Below are positions 12,717 through 25,489 of a stretch of DNA of 64,000 nucleotides, in pieces (position 1 is the stretch's first letter; each line of letters starts with the position of its first letter). The stretch covers positions 660,001 to 724,000 of the forward strand of contig BRXU01000005.1 of assembly GCA_030267565.1 (NCBI GenBank). Reading direction: 5' to 3'. The stretch is from Pleodorina starrii (lineage: Eukaryota; Chlorophyta; Chlorophyceae; Chlamydomonadales; Volvocaceae). Under the pieces are notes generated by a model. That model did not search any database, was not told where the DNA came from, and saw only the letters and a program-made list of their open reading frames with translations. The position numbers were made by a program, and so were the translations under genes.

Positions 12717-15700
12717 ATGCCAGTTGTCAGCCTGCTTGTCATGCTCGCTCTCTCGGTTCCTGCACTTGGAGACTTATCTGGTTACTGCGCAACGTCGGCG
12801 ACATCGTCATGTCCCTTCTGCCTTAGGTTTCCATCTCCTGACAGCTGCAAGGTATGTGACAAATGTGTCTGCCTATCGATGACCTGCTTTCAGGAGCGTG
12901 GCTAGCATCGGCGGAAAGCTGCTGCGCGGGCGCTCTCTCTCGGCCATTTGACAGTGTTGTTTTGTCGTGTCTGCCCTACTGTCCCATACATACATGGGGG
13001 AAGCGCGAAAGGGGCCGCTCTCAGGACAGGCTTCGCCCGGACCGCCACCCAACCTGTAACGTGTCAACCTCGGCTGACGGCTAAGTTTGTACCCCCCGGC
13101 CCCCCTCCCGGCTCTTGCCCGTCCCATGACATCCACCTTCCGCAATAGACCACCGATGAGTTCTATGGCAGCCACTACTGGTGCTTGTTGAACTCGCCCG
13201 CGGGCTCCTGCGGCCCCACCTACGAGTATAACATGGTCTCCAAGGCCAACCCGTCCGTGGTGGGCGGCAAGGTCCTCATGTTTCAGGACGGCGCCAACCG
13301 GCTGGTCGTCACGTTCAAACTCAACTGCCCCTACACCCTGAGGCCGGGGGAGGCGGCCAACGACAACGGGCAGGGCGACCCGTCCTTTGAGACGAGCGCC
13401 ATCGGCCTGTACGTCTGGAACCGGACGCGGGGCAGCATGAATGGCGTCATGGAGCTGTACCAGTACAGCGACGGCGTGGGGCACTACTCGGGCGTCTTCA
13501 CCTGCCTCACCACGGTCGTTGACCTGAACAGCGTCTGCGACCCCACCTGCTCCGCCTTCTCCTCCGAGCCCTATGCCATCATGAACAACCTGTGCTCGCC
13601 GCGGCCCAACGTGCCCAGCTGCACGCCCGGCAATGTGACGGCGCACCGTACGCTGGTGGTGCAGCCCTACTTCAACGCCTTCTCCTCGTTTGGTCAGAAC
13701 TGCAAGACCTCCAACACCACCACGCTGTTTGTGCTGGGCGACGGCCAGCTGGGCGGATACGTGCTGTGGGACCCGGTGGCGTGCGGCCCCGCCGGCACGC
13801 CCTTGCGCCCACCATCGCCCTCCGCACCGCCCTCACCATCGCCCCCACCATCGCCCTCACCATCGCCCTCCTCATCCAGGCGGCCTCCCGTCTCGCCTCC
13901 CGTCTCGGATGAACGGAAGGGCGTCGAGCCCACCTGGCTGGACATCTCGCCGCCGCCACCGCCATCACCATCGCCACCACCGCCGCTCGCGCCGCCGTCG
14001 CCCTCACCACGGCCTCCCAGCCCGCCACCGACCAAGCCGCCGCTGTCGCCGCCGCCGCCCAAGCCGCCTAAGCCACCGCCGCCATCGCCCAGGCCCCCGC
14101 CGCCGTCGCCTCCCCCGCCGTCGGTCCCGCCAAGCCCCACCCCGCCATCACCCACCCCGCCCTTGCCGGCGCCCCCTTCTCCGGCCCCTATCCGCCCGCC
14201 GCCGTTCCTCCGCCCGCTGCCCCCTCGCCCCGGCTCGAGCCCTCCTCCCTCCCCTCGGCGCTTGAACGACGAGAATCCGCCGTCGCCAGCTTCCCCACCT
14301 CATGCCCCATCATCGCCCATCACGGACACTGGCAGCTCCCTGCCCAGCTCCATCTCCCCGCCTTACCCGGGCCCGCATCGCGAGCCGGCCGTGCTGCAGG
14401 CGCAACCCTCTCCGCCGCCGCCGGCTCCCGCCCACATCAGCGGCGAGGGTCTGGTGCCGACGGCGGCGCTGGACCATCCGCATGAGCCGCAGGCCTGGAC
14501 GGAAGGCGCCCATCCGCCGCCCTCCCCCGCCGATGGCGCCGGCGCCTCCAAGTCGTCGTTTTTTACCTCTGCGGGCGTGGGCGTGCTGGTGGGCTGCGCC
14601 GCGGTGGCGGTCGCGCTGCTGTGCGGCTGCAGCGTGTGCCTGTACATCTTTTGCCGCCGCAGCAGCCGGGAGGAGGTCAGCGTTGACGGCGACCCCGCGC
14701 CGCCGCTTTCCTGCCAGAGCAACAGCGCCGCCGGCGACGGCGACGACCGCTCCCTCAGCAACTTCTCCTTTGCTATGTTGGCGCAGACGTACGACCCTAA
14801 GGACTCTCGGCCCAGCAGCGGCAGCTGCGGCGCCGCCAGCTTCAGCGCCGGCATGACGTTTGGCGACATGGAGCGCGGCAGCGGCGGCCGGGGCATGGGG
14901 GGCGGGTGCGGTCAAGGCGACCCCCATTCGGACCACCACCACCAATCGGGTATGGGTATGGGTATGGACTGCAGCAGCACCACCAATTCGATGATGAGCG
15001 GGGAGAGCTACCTGGCGCTGAGGCCGCCCTCCTTCCAGAGCGACCTCATGCCCTCGTCATCGCCCTCGTCGCAGGTGTGTGTGTCTTCGGGGGCTGCCGG
15101 GTGGGGGCGGGGTGAGGCCGGGGGAGGCTGCGCAGGCTCCTGTCCCCCATCTTCCCATCTTCCCCTTGGTGGTTACCTTTTGAGGGCTAACTGCCGCAAT
15201 CAGTACCAAGTGACGCGCCAAAGTGGATTTACTTGAGTGTTGCTGGGCTGTCAGTTTATCCAGCTTCTTGTTGCTTCCCTTCGGGTTTGGTGCTGTCGGG
15301 GCTGTCGCACAAGACCCTCTTGGCTCGCGTGTTGTTGCCCCCCACCCCAAAGGTGTACCTCAAGCTGGACAACCCGGGCTCGGGCTCGTCCTCGGGCGGC
15401 GCGGCCAGGGACCTCCTCAACTCGCACGCCGCCCAGGCCGCGGCCATGCGCGGGGCTGCGCGCGAGCTGGCGGCCGCCGGCGGCGCAGCCGCCGTCTCAT
15501 CGTGGGCCGCCCTCGCGCCCGCCTCCCCCACTGCCGCTGCCACCTATACCACCACCGCCACCACTGCCGTCGTCGCTACGCCGGAGGCGAAGCCGCCGCC
15601 GCCGCCACCGCTGTCGCCGCTCCCGGCGCCGGCCACGCCATCGGAGTCTCGCGGCGGCGGCTTGGATCTGACGAAGCGCCGCGGCCGGCTCAGCCGGCTG

Positions 15701-18700
15701 GGTGGTGGTGGCGGCGGCGGCTCCCCGACCGTGCACGTGGCCGCCAGCGCGCGCATCTCCGTGGTGGACTGCCAATCGGTGGACCTGGTGCCGCCGGCGA
15801 CGGAGGAGGAGGAGGGCTATGACGACGTGCACAAGTCGGGCGGCAGCTCGCGCGGCAGTGCAAAGGACGAGGCGGCGGCAGCGGCGGCAGCTATCGCCTC
15901 GGTCGCCGCGCTGGGCTCCTCGGTGGCCCTGGGCGGCAGGGCGGCGGCGGCGGCGGCGGCGGCCTCCAGCGGTGGCGGCGGCCAGCGGTCACCGCAGTCG
16001 TCCGTGCAGCAGCCGACGCTGTTCAGCCGCCTGACTACAGCTTTGCGTCGCGGGGGAGGCGCGGTGGCGGCGGCGGCGGCGGCAGCTGAAGGGAGCCAGG
16101 AACGCCACGGTAGCTCCTCGCAGCGCAGCCGCAGTCTGAGCCCGAGCCCCAGGAGCCCTGGCCAGGTGGGACAGGCGGAGGGCGGCCCCCTCTCGACACG
16201 CGCAAGCGAGGGCCTGCCGCCGCCGCCTGCCCCGCACTCGGCGCTGAACGTTGGCGCAACCCGCTGCAACCCGCTCGCGGCCACAATGGATGCTGCCGTC
16301 GCTGGCGGCAGCAGCGGCGGCGCCAGCGGCCCCAGCCAATACCCCTCGGTGTTTTCCGTCCCTCCCGCCGCCAACCCCGCGGCCACACTGGCTGCCACAA
16401 ATAGCGCCCGCCAGGGCGCCCTCGGCGGCGGCTCCGGCGCCAACCCCTACCCGCCCCTCTTCGGCGAACACCTGAGCGTCGCTGCGGTCAACACCACCGG
16501 GGTGAACACCTCGGGAGCCTCGGCGGCCGGCGGCCGGCGCTCTTTTCCGGCGCTGGCCACCATCCCCAGCCGCGGCCCGCTGCACCTGCCGGAGAGCACC
16601 TTTGCCACACACGCGCCCCTCGACCTGGACGACGACGACGAGGGCGTCGGCGGCGGGCGGCTGTCGGGCGCCAACCTGGCGCCGTATGGCTCGCCGGGAG
16701 CGGCAGGATCGGGGGCGGGGGTGGCGGGCACGCCGCTGAGCCCCCCGCAGCTCAGGCTGAGTGGCCAGGTATCGTCCTCCTCCACAGGCAGCTCGGTGGT
16801 GACGCTGTCCAGCCCATCGCTCAAGGTGCTGGGAAGCGTGAGCAGCGTGGGGGGCGGAGGCGGCTCGCAGGCTTCCGTCGGCGCGGTCGGAGCAGGGAGC
16901 GCGGCGAGTCTGCGCCGCGCCGGCGGGGAGGCGTCGTCGCGCGGCGGCGGCGGCGGTAGTGGCGGCAGCAGCAACAGCGGCAGCCCGACGAACGCTGCTG
17001 CTGCTGCGGCGGCGGCGGCGGGGCGTGGATCTCGAGCGGGAGACTTGTCGCTGCCGATGGCGCCCATGGGCGCCGCCGCCGCAGCGGCGGCGCCGTGGCA
17101 GCCTCGCTCGTCGCCGCCGCAGTTGCCGCCCCGGGTCACATCGCCTTCCGCGGCAGCGGCGGACAGCACGTTTTCTTTCAGCAGCGCCGCCGACGGCAGC
17201 GCGGGGCTGCCCTTTCACCGCGGTTCAAGCACCATGGGCGGCGCTCCGGGCGGCGCCCTCCTGCCCACTGCGGGCTCAAGGGGCAGCAGCCCGCTGCGCA
17301 ACGCGGCCAGCGTCGGCAGCGCGCCCGGCACGCCGCCGACGCTGCCGACGCTGCCGTCGTCTTCGTCGCTGCAGCCGCCGCCCCTGGCGGCGATCGCGCG
17401 GCCCGAGGGTGCCCTCCTGCACCCCGCCGGCACGACGCCGACGTCGCCCAGCAAGTCCCGCGGCGGCAGCCTCACCCAGGTCGCGGCGCCTCCGCCTCCG
17501 CCGCCGCTGCACCTGCAGCCGCTGGTGGGTCCCCACGGCTCCCTCGTGCGGCCGCCGCAGCCCGTGGCGCTGCAGCCGCGCAGCAGCCTGCCCGCGCCGC
17601 AGCTGAGCGCCGCCCTGGCCGGCGCCGCATCGCCGCCGGCGCTGGGCAGCCGCAGCAGCAGCCCCACGCCCATGCTGCCCCTCACGCGGTCAGTGGCCCC
17701 GCCCGGCAGCGGCCGCTCCTCGCCGCTGTCGCTCTCCCCCAACACCTCCCCACTGCGCCACGCCAGCTCCGCCGCGCTGCCGCTGGCCACCGCGCCCTCG
17801 GCCACCTCGTCCGGTTGCGGCGGCGGCTGCTCCCCCGCCAACCTCTCCCGCCAGCCCTCCCTGCGCCCCACCGGCAGCGTCAGCAGCATGACTGCGGCGG
17901 CGGCGGTGGGGTCGGCCTGCCCGGGCAGCCCGCCCGCGGCCGGCGGTGGAAGCATGAGCTCACGGATCCAGTCGGCGGGCTCGTTGGCGGCGGCGGGGAG
18001 CATCGGCACCCCCAGCTTCGCGACCTCTTCGTCGGCGTCGTCTTGGGGCTCCGGCGCTCCGCAGTTTATGGACCTCGACAGCATCCGGCGCTACTGCGCT
18101 GCGGACGGCGGGGAGGGGAGTGGCGGTAGGGCGCAGGCCGGCGGCGGCGGGGGGCTGCTGGCGGCGGCGGGCGGCTGCGACGTGACTGGGGAGGAGGTGC
18201 CGCTGGCGGGGGCGGCCAACGACGACGGGCTGGTGTCTGTCTACAATGCGGTCTGCAAGCTGGAGCCGGGGGCGCTCTTTTGCAACAAGTGAGTCGAAGA
18301 CCTGCCGGCCTGGGGGCGACCGCTGTGCCCTTCCCGTGGGGCGCCTGTTTCTTTCCGTAATGTTGGCGTTTGGCGAGGGGGATTTGCGTTGTTTTGTCTG
18401 TCTGTGGTGGTGGGGACCTGCATGCCAAGCGGAACGGGTACATCGTCTGACGGTTAAACCCTTTTGGCTTCCGCATTGCGTTGGCCGCTCCCTGGCCGGA
18501 CTCGCTCTGCCGGACTCGCTCTACCTCCACCTCCCCGTGCGCGCTGGAGGCGGTGTTGTCGTCCAAGTTGGTAGGGATGCCGCAGCACCTGCTGCGACAC
18601 ACACACACACACGCTGGCTCTCACCTCGCCTCCTCCCCCGCGTCCCCCCGCGCGCTCGGCCCCTGCCTCCTCCTCAGGTACAAGATCCGCGAGACCCCGG

Positions 18701-20830
18701 TGCTTGGTCGCCACAGCGTCGTGCTGCTGGCCAAGAACGTGTACAGCAAGGCGCGGGTGGCCATCAAGTTCCACGCCGACCGGCGGCAGTACGAGCGCGA
18801 GAAGACGGCGCTGCTGGCGCTGTCCAGCGCGCACGTGCCGGCGCTGGAGGAGCCGCTGGAGGGCCCTCAGCTGGCGGCGCTGGGTCTGCCGCCGGCGCTG
18901 GTGATGGAGGCGGGGCGCTGCACGCTGACGCAGTGGCTGCAGGGCGACGGCGGCGGCGCGCCTCGCGACCTGCTGAGCCTCAAGGCGGCGCTGCACCAGA
19001 TCCTGGCGGCGCTGGTGCACCTGCACAGTCGCCGCATCGTGCACCGGGACATCAAGCCGGCCAACATCATGTGGTGAGCGGCGAGGAGGGGGGCATGGGG
19101 GCTAGGGGCGGGGCTGCCGGGTCTGGGTAAGGGTAGGGGTATGGGCGGGCTGCGCCCGCGAAGGAGCCCGCGAGGGACTCATGGGGTGGTCTGAAGGGTG
19201 TCAGCGCGACACCGGCTGTGCATGACACGCGTCTCAAGGGAGGCCGAGCCGACCCTGTGGGTGGCAGACCGCCAGGCCCTTCCTTGCCCTGCTGGGGCCT
19301 CTGCCGGTCCTGTTCCTTTTCCCCCTCCGATGTCAGCGCTCCGAAACCCCCCCTCCCCGCCCCGCCTGCCCGTCTATACCGGCCGTCCATACCGCCCTCT
19401 CCTCTTTAGGTTTGAGGACGCGCACCGCTTCAAGATCATCGACCTGGCCGAGTCGGCGGTGGTGGGCGAGGCGGCCCCGCCCTGCTGCACGCCGCTCTAC
19501 TCGGCGCCCGAGCAGATCAAGGCGGCGCTGGAGGGGCTGCCCAACCCCGCCGCCGTGGCGCCCGCAGCGGACATGTGGTCGTTCGGCATCGTGGCGTACG
19601 AGGTGCTCAGCGGCGGCTCGCGCTTCTACGGCCACAGTCCCTCGCTGACGGAGGTGCTGGAGGCGGTGTTTGGACACCGCCCGCTGCCCAGCGAGGGGGA
19701 GAGCGCGCTGGCGGGGTTCGAGCTGGCGCAGGTGCGTGTGCGTGTTTGTGGTCGTGTCGGGTGTCTGGGGTGTGGTATCAGCTTGTGTTGAGTCTCCTTC
19801 CGGTACCATCTCCTTCTTGGCGATCTCCGAGTTGAGGCGTGTCCTTGCCCTGACGCAGAACCTTACCCTCGGAACCGTACCTTACCTTTCCCCCTCCCGC
19901 CCCCCGCTGTCCCCCTCCTCCCTCGACTCTCATCAGGCCCGGCGGCTGATCTCCCACCTGGTGGTCCGCTCGCCCGCCCAGCGCTGGTCCGCCGCCACCT
20001 GCCACCGCAACGCGCTGTTCGCCAGCGGCGACGACACCGACCAGCGCGCCGCCAAGTGGGACTCCATGCTCAGCCGCATCAGCGAGGTGCACCAGACCGT
20101 GGCCATCACCACCGCCGAGGTACGCACCGCCCAGATGGCCATCAACCTCGCCATCTGCGAGCCCGCGCCCACCAGCCCCGGCGGCAGCCCCGGCCTGGAC
20201 CGCTACGCCTCCTCCGCCTCCTACGCCAGCACCTCCTCCTCCGCACCGCGTCTGCACCACATGGACTCGAGCCGCATCTCCCGCCGCGTGGCCTACCGGG
20301 AGGTGCCCATGACCACGGACGACTGCCTGCCCGGCGAGCCCATCTTTATGCTGCTGCTGCGCAAGTCCTACCAGATACGCATCACGGTGGCGCACGCGCG
20401 CGGCCTTAAGCTGGACATTTGCAACATCGAGCACCTGAAGCTCACCACGCCGGACAACCAGGTGCAGGTGCTGCCGGTGCGGCTGGAGACGGGCCTGCGC
20501 GACGGCGGCGTGGAGTATGTGGCGGACTGGGACCCCTCGGCGAGCCGCTCGCGGCACCTGCTGATGGTGACGGCCACGGAGGGGCCCATCCAGCGGCGCG
20601 TGGTGTTTATGAATGCGGAGTTGGTGGTGCAGCTGTCGGGCGTGCCGGGCCCTATGACGGTGAATGCGATGCTGTACGTGGTGATTGAGAAGCAGAGCCT
20701 GCGGTACAACGTGGCCAAGCTGAAGCTGTGGAGCGCCGACCGGTGGAGTCAGGCGCCGCAGTGGATGCGCGACGTGGCCAAGGGGACCATGGTGCTGGTG
20801 CGCGTGGCGGGCAACGTGGTTGGGGTCTAG
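12717..20830 (+). CDS. Receptor-like protein kinase with Cys-rich ectodomain and Ser-Pro rod
   Basis: A probable single-pass surface kinase of about 2202 residues. Exons are 12717-12851, 13149-15074, 15353-18288, 18678-19073, 19410-19731 and 19937-20830; all phases agree and the sum is 2203 codons. Residues 1-18 form a signal peptide (MPVVSLLVMLALSVPALG). Residues about 19-262 are a Cys-rich extracellular domain with N-glycosylation sites (NRT, NVT, NTT). Residues about 264-425 are a Ser-Pro/Pro-rich rod like those of hydroxyproline-rich wall glycoproteins. One hydrophobic helix at about 519-544 is followed by CRRSSR. Residues about 550-1660 are Ala/Gly/Ser-rich and disordered. The kinase domain (about 1667-1960) has VAIK (Lys1696), HRDIKPAN (Asp1790), DLA in place of DFG (Asp1809), YSAPE (Glu1832) and DMWSFG. 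About 240 further C-terminal residues match nothing I know. The ectodomain-plus-rod layout resembles pherophorins, but I cannot confirm a pherophorin fold. The start was chosen because it opens the signal peptide. Confidence 0.8.
13803..14290 (+). other. Ser-Pro/hydroxyproline-type rod region of the receptor kinase
   Basis: This stretch encodes roughly 160 residues of SPSP, PPPSP and PPSP blocks, the pattern known in volvocine wall glycoproteins as the substrate for prolyl hydroxylation and arabinosylation. It separates the Cys-rich head from the membrane helix and would act as a stiff spacer. Confidence 0.8.
18678..19990 (+). other. Protein kinase catalytic domain (three exons)
   Basis: The kinase lobes are encoded by 18678-19073, 19410-19731 and the start of 19937-20830. 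The phosphate-binding loop is degenerate: only the first Gly of the usual three is seen, in VLGRHSVVLLA. The catalytic Lys, the HRD Asp, the metal-binding Asp, APE and the helix-F Asp are all present. The family subtype is not clear. Confidence 0.85.
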
Positions 20831-22594
20831 CGGGGAGTCTAGGAGTGAGGGCACGGGAGAAGGAGGAGGAGGAGCAGGAGGAGCAGCAGGAGGGGAGCTG
20901 GAACCGCGGGACTCTGCAGGACTGCAATTGCGCGCGCTCGGGGGGCGGGGGATGAGGTTCGGGATGCGGGAGAAGACCCCCGTGGGGAAAGGTGGGCGCA
21001 GGGTGGCTTACTGCGTTGGAAGCTGTAGAGTAGCAGCTGAAGGTCGGTTTTTGCTTTTGATTGAGGCGAATGTGGTGAGGATCTGCAGGGCGGTGGGGTA
21101 TTTAGAATGGGACCCACTCTTGCGATGGAAGGGGTGGCGGCTGGGCTGGGCGGGCGCCCGTAGGGCAAGGATGGGCTATGAGCCGATAGCACGAAGGCAA
21201 GGGGGGAGTAAAAAAGCAGGCCAGAAGGGCACGCGGCAGGGTTGTTGTCCGTTTTGCATAGTTGCTAGCTACATAGGAAGAATGTTTAACGTCATTTTGC
21301 GGGGAGGGGATCGTGTATACGGTACCCGCATGCACAGACATGCGGGTGCGGGGTGGCGGAATATCTCTTGATTCCGTCGCGCGCGGGAGGGAGGGAGACA
21401 CGTTGCAGGTTTGGCAGCGGTGCAGGCTGCGCTGTGCGATGCGGTGCGGTGCGGTGCGGAATGTGATGTGCAGGAGGCGTTGCTGCTGCTGCCGCTCTCT
21501 CATTTGACGCCAGGATGTCTGAGGCATACAGCTGTCTGAATGAGTTTTTGGTAAATGAATTTTTGTTAGAGATTGTTGGATCTAGGAGGCCGCTTCCTGG
21601 GAGGTTGGAGGAGGGGCGCCTCATGTGGGCCCTTGAGGGCGGGTTGCTGATGTCGGGGGCCTCCTGGCCCCCCGGGGTGAAGGCGCCGGCGCTTCTCCGC
21701 GGCGGAGCCTATCCTCCGTCCCTCGTCCGGATTGCGACGGTGGAATCGGCTGTGATGGCGATGAGCATGACGACGAGTTGCGGCGCGGTTCGTCACCGCG
21801 GGGCATTGGCATCTTAGCGCAGCGAAGAGATGGTTGGCAAGATCGCTGCGTGCGGATGATTGCTTGCTTATTGCTGGTTGGGCCGCTTTTTGGCTTAAGC
21901 CTACTCGCCTTCTCCTGGTTGTCGTTGATGTGGGTTGCAGGTGGTTGTGAGATGGGTGGGTGTTAAGTGTTGAGAACGTTGCGTTGGGTCTCGCGGTGGC
22001 GCCGCGTTGCATGGCGTCGTCCCGTTGTTGCTCCGGCTCTTGCAGCCCTTCAAGAGCTTCCTCGGGGTGCCCAGTGGAGTTGTGAACGGGTTGGGGCCAC
22101 GGCCTTTGCTTCGTTGTGTTGCATGGCCTCACTAGCCGTGCTTTCCGCGCGCGTCGGCGACATCGGCATCGAGCAGCGCTTATATGTGCAGAAGCCAAAA
22201 ATGGAAAACAAAAAAAGGAAATGGCATGGCGAATCGGTCAATAAGGGGAGGGCATGAAGTAGGGACGCGTGTGCGCGTGCGTCTGGCGCGTGCAGCGGAG
22301 CGCCAGAGAACGGGGCGGCTGCGAGCTGGCGCAAGCGTGGCAGGGCGACCATCAGGTGCCTGCGAGTGTCGGTTGGATGGATGGGTTGCCCCTCCGCGTT
22401 CACGCGCGCGACGCTCTGTCGCACTGGTCATCGATTTTCGCTGGACCTCTTGATGATGTTTGCTCATTCTGCGTCGCGTGCGTACGTGTGGGTGTACATG
22501 AGATGGCGGCGGCGGAAGGGCGGGAGGCGCCGGAGGCGGACGACATCGACAGCCACAGCAGCAGCTGCACCAAGCTGCGCTGGTCGGCCGGACG

Positions 22595-22599
22595 TGTAA
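22595..22599 (+). terminator. Possible TGTAA polyadenylation signal of the receptor kinase
   Basis: First clear TGTAA on the plus strand after the stop at 20830, about 1.77 kb away. The distance makes the link uncertain. Confidence 0.25.
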
Positions 22600-25484
22600 T
22601 ACGCCTTCGTTGTCGGGGCCATCACGTAGGGGTGACGACACCACCAAGAGCGCTCTGCTGGGGCAAAGATGAGAAGCCATGCTGGATGTCACAGTTGTAG
22701 GAAGCCCGCGTTTTGGCGCCTCTTGGCGGCGGGCATCTTTGCGATCCGGGCTCCCTGTCGAGGGGAGGCGCTGCCGGGCGCGCGGGCGGGCGATTAGGGA
22801 TCGGTGTGCTGTGGTTGGCTCATAAAGTGTCACATGTCGCATTTGCTAGTTCTACCGTCGGGCGAGCGAGCCCGGGCGCGAAGGTGTTGGTATTGGCTGA
22901 TTGGTGGCAGTGGGTGGTACTGGTGTCTGGCCATGTGAGCTGCCGTCTGGCGTTAGATGCGCTGGGTCCTCCGCTAGTGCAATTTGTCTGAGCGGTTCTT
23001 GACGCGAAGTGAAGCCATCCCAGTCAGCAGCGCCAGCAGCAGCAGGCTGTCCACCTACGGACAATGGGTGACGTTGACGTGACTCATCTCGACGCCTTGG
23101 CGCCTCGCTCGCCGCGCCCTCTCGGGAGCTGCTGAGCGGCGGCGCGAAGGATGCGTGTGCTGGGGCCTCGCGGTTAGCAGCGAACGCTGCTCTGCCGCTT
23201 TTTTTCGCCCGAGCGCGCGCATGCCTCTTGCTCTCTGACACCTGACAGCCGGACACACCGTATGTACGCATGATGTCTGCGGCGGGCAACCTTTCCCTTG
23301 CCTGCAGCGCGCCTAGTTGCGGGCTATGTGGGGTCCCGCGTCCCGTCGAGAACGTCGCCTCGTGGTGCTCCTCAGCCGAACTGGTTGTTGTGAGGCACAC
23401 GTGTGCAGCATGAGGGGATGAGGCTTGTGCAGCATGACGGAGGAAGTGGTAATACAGTGGTGTGGGGGCGCTGGGGGTCAGTTCGGTGTCGGGTGACGAC
23501 ATTGGTAGTGTTGGTTAATGGTACTAAAGACGTTGTACAGATCCGGGAGGGCAACGGCGGCGGCGGCGCTTGCCCCCTCCGTTAGTTGAGCCGCCACCCG
23601 CCACCCGCCCGTTGCCGTTGTGGTGCGGGAGGGCCTTGAGGGCGGGGGCCTTGTCGAGCGCCACCGCTGCAGTCGGCGCAGTGTAGTGGTGGCGCCAGTA
23701 GCTTGCCGCGGTGCCCCTCACCCGACATCACAACACCCCATCCCTCGTGTGCGGCAGGCACGAAGACAATGCGACAGGCGTTTTTGGTGCAGGGAAGCCG
23801 CGGCGCATTCTCGGTTTCTCGCCTGCATCCACCAGACCCCATTTCGTTGCGCGCGCCCCGCCCCGTCCCGCCCCTTTGCTTGCGGCTTATCCTGTTTTGG
23901 AGTCGGAGCCTCTTTCGATTTCGGTTGGGATTCAGAGTGCGCGTTCTGTAGCGCAGCTGTGGCTGCTGATTTCATCATGCGCTGGTCTTTGCGCAGCGTG
24001 TACGGCGATGTGAGGGTCCGTTTGCGCGCGCAGTGCGTCGTGTGGTTGAAGTTGTAAGTTGTTGAAGGGCTGAGGAGCTTCTGTTCCGAGGCCTGCGACG
24101 GGCGTCGGCGTTGGGGGCTGAGGTCGCGCGGCGGTAGCTCCGGACGTCGCTGGAGAGCCCGGATATCGCGTGTCTGGGGGGGGGGTAGGAAGTGGTGTTG
24201 CAGTGCGGCTTTCGCAAGGGGCGAGTGGGCCATGGGGTGCCTGCTGCCGCATCCACCATCCCTCATGCCCTGCCACTTTCGGACCACCGTTGTTTTCTTG
24301 CAGCTCCCCGGGGCCAGGGCCAGATCACCACCACCCGTATGACTTGCGGTCCCACTGGGGCGGGGTTGGTGCCGGGGTCTGTCGGTGTGCAGGCCCGGGC
24401 TTTGGGTTGGCGCTGATGGCACCAGGGCGGGCGGGCGAGTGCGGCGAAATGCGGCGCGCGTTGGTGCATATGCATGTGTGCGTGTGTGTGGCCCTGTCCT
24501 CACACCAAGGCCCGTTGTTCGCCCCATTGCGGCCCCCTCAGTGTAGGGGCAGGGGGTGGTAGCTGGTAGGGTTCTGACGCTGGTTGAAACGCTGGTTGCC
24601 GTTGTTCGTTGAGGTTCGTTGATTATATTCAGGTAGTTGCAGGTTTAGGTGCAGTAGTGGTGTTTGCCTCAGGGGATCCGCTAGTAGAGGAAGTCACCAA
24701 TATTTCTGTCTTTGAGGGCGTGTGCACTTAACCGGTAACGGGCTATACAAGTGCCGTCCGCCGTTGCCCGCTTGTTGCCCGCTAGGTGGTCTCGCGCTGG
24801 GTCGAGACCAACGGGAGCCGCCGCAATGCGTTGTGCCTCTGCTGTCGTTGGCCCGCTGTGCGTTGTGGTCAGCCCGGTGACGCGTAGTTCCCATGGTACG
24901 GCGTTGAAGCACATCGTACTTTCGAGTTTTTGCTATTTTTTTCCTTGACAAGCCGCATGGAAGTGGGCTGGTGCGGGTGAGCGGGGTGGGCTGATCATCC
25001 TTCCCCCCATTGTAAATCCGGCGGTGCTCCAGGGAAGGGTGAACGGCGCCGCCGCCTCGGCCGCTGTACCTCATCGGCTTCACTCATGTAAGCATGTATG
25101 CAAGCAAACATACCAGGGGCGCGCATTTTATGCGGTTTATTGGGTAGTGGGCTTCGCGGACGCACAGCGACTGTGTCAAACTACCACTCAGCAGTGTGGA
25201 AGGCAGGGTTTGTCGGTGCTTGTACTCGGCGCAAGGTCGCTGCCAATGCCGGAAGAGCTGCGGCCGCGTCGCTGCCGGAACCAAACGGAGGGGCGGACAC
25301 GGAACTGGAGGGCTGCTGCACCAGTAACTGCTCCTGGTGCTGCTCTACGTTGGCTGCGTACGGTATGCCGGTCGCTGCCCAACAAACCCATAGGTGCATC
25401 ACTGTTCAGGCCGGTCGTGTCCCCACTCCTGCCCTCATAGAACAGGAAGTGTGCCGTGTGTCAGCACACAACCCTATCTGCTCA

Positions 25485-25489
25485 TTACA
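25485..25489 (-). terminator. Possible TGTAA polyadenylation signal of the SPIRAL1-like gene
   Basis: TTACA on the plus strand reads TGTAA on the minus strand, about 790 bases after the stop of the SPIRAL1-like gene. Confidence 0.4.

Noticed and set aside
22503..22700. Possible short exon reading MAAAEGREAPEADDIDSHSS
   Set aside because: No acceptor or donor in phase with any neighbour; it most likely lies in the long 3' untranslated region of the receptor kinase.
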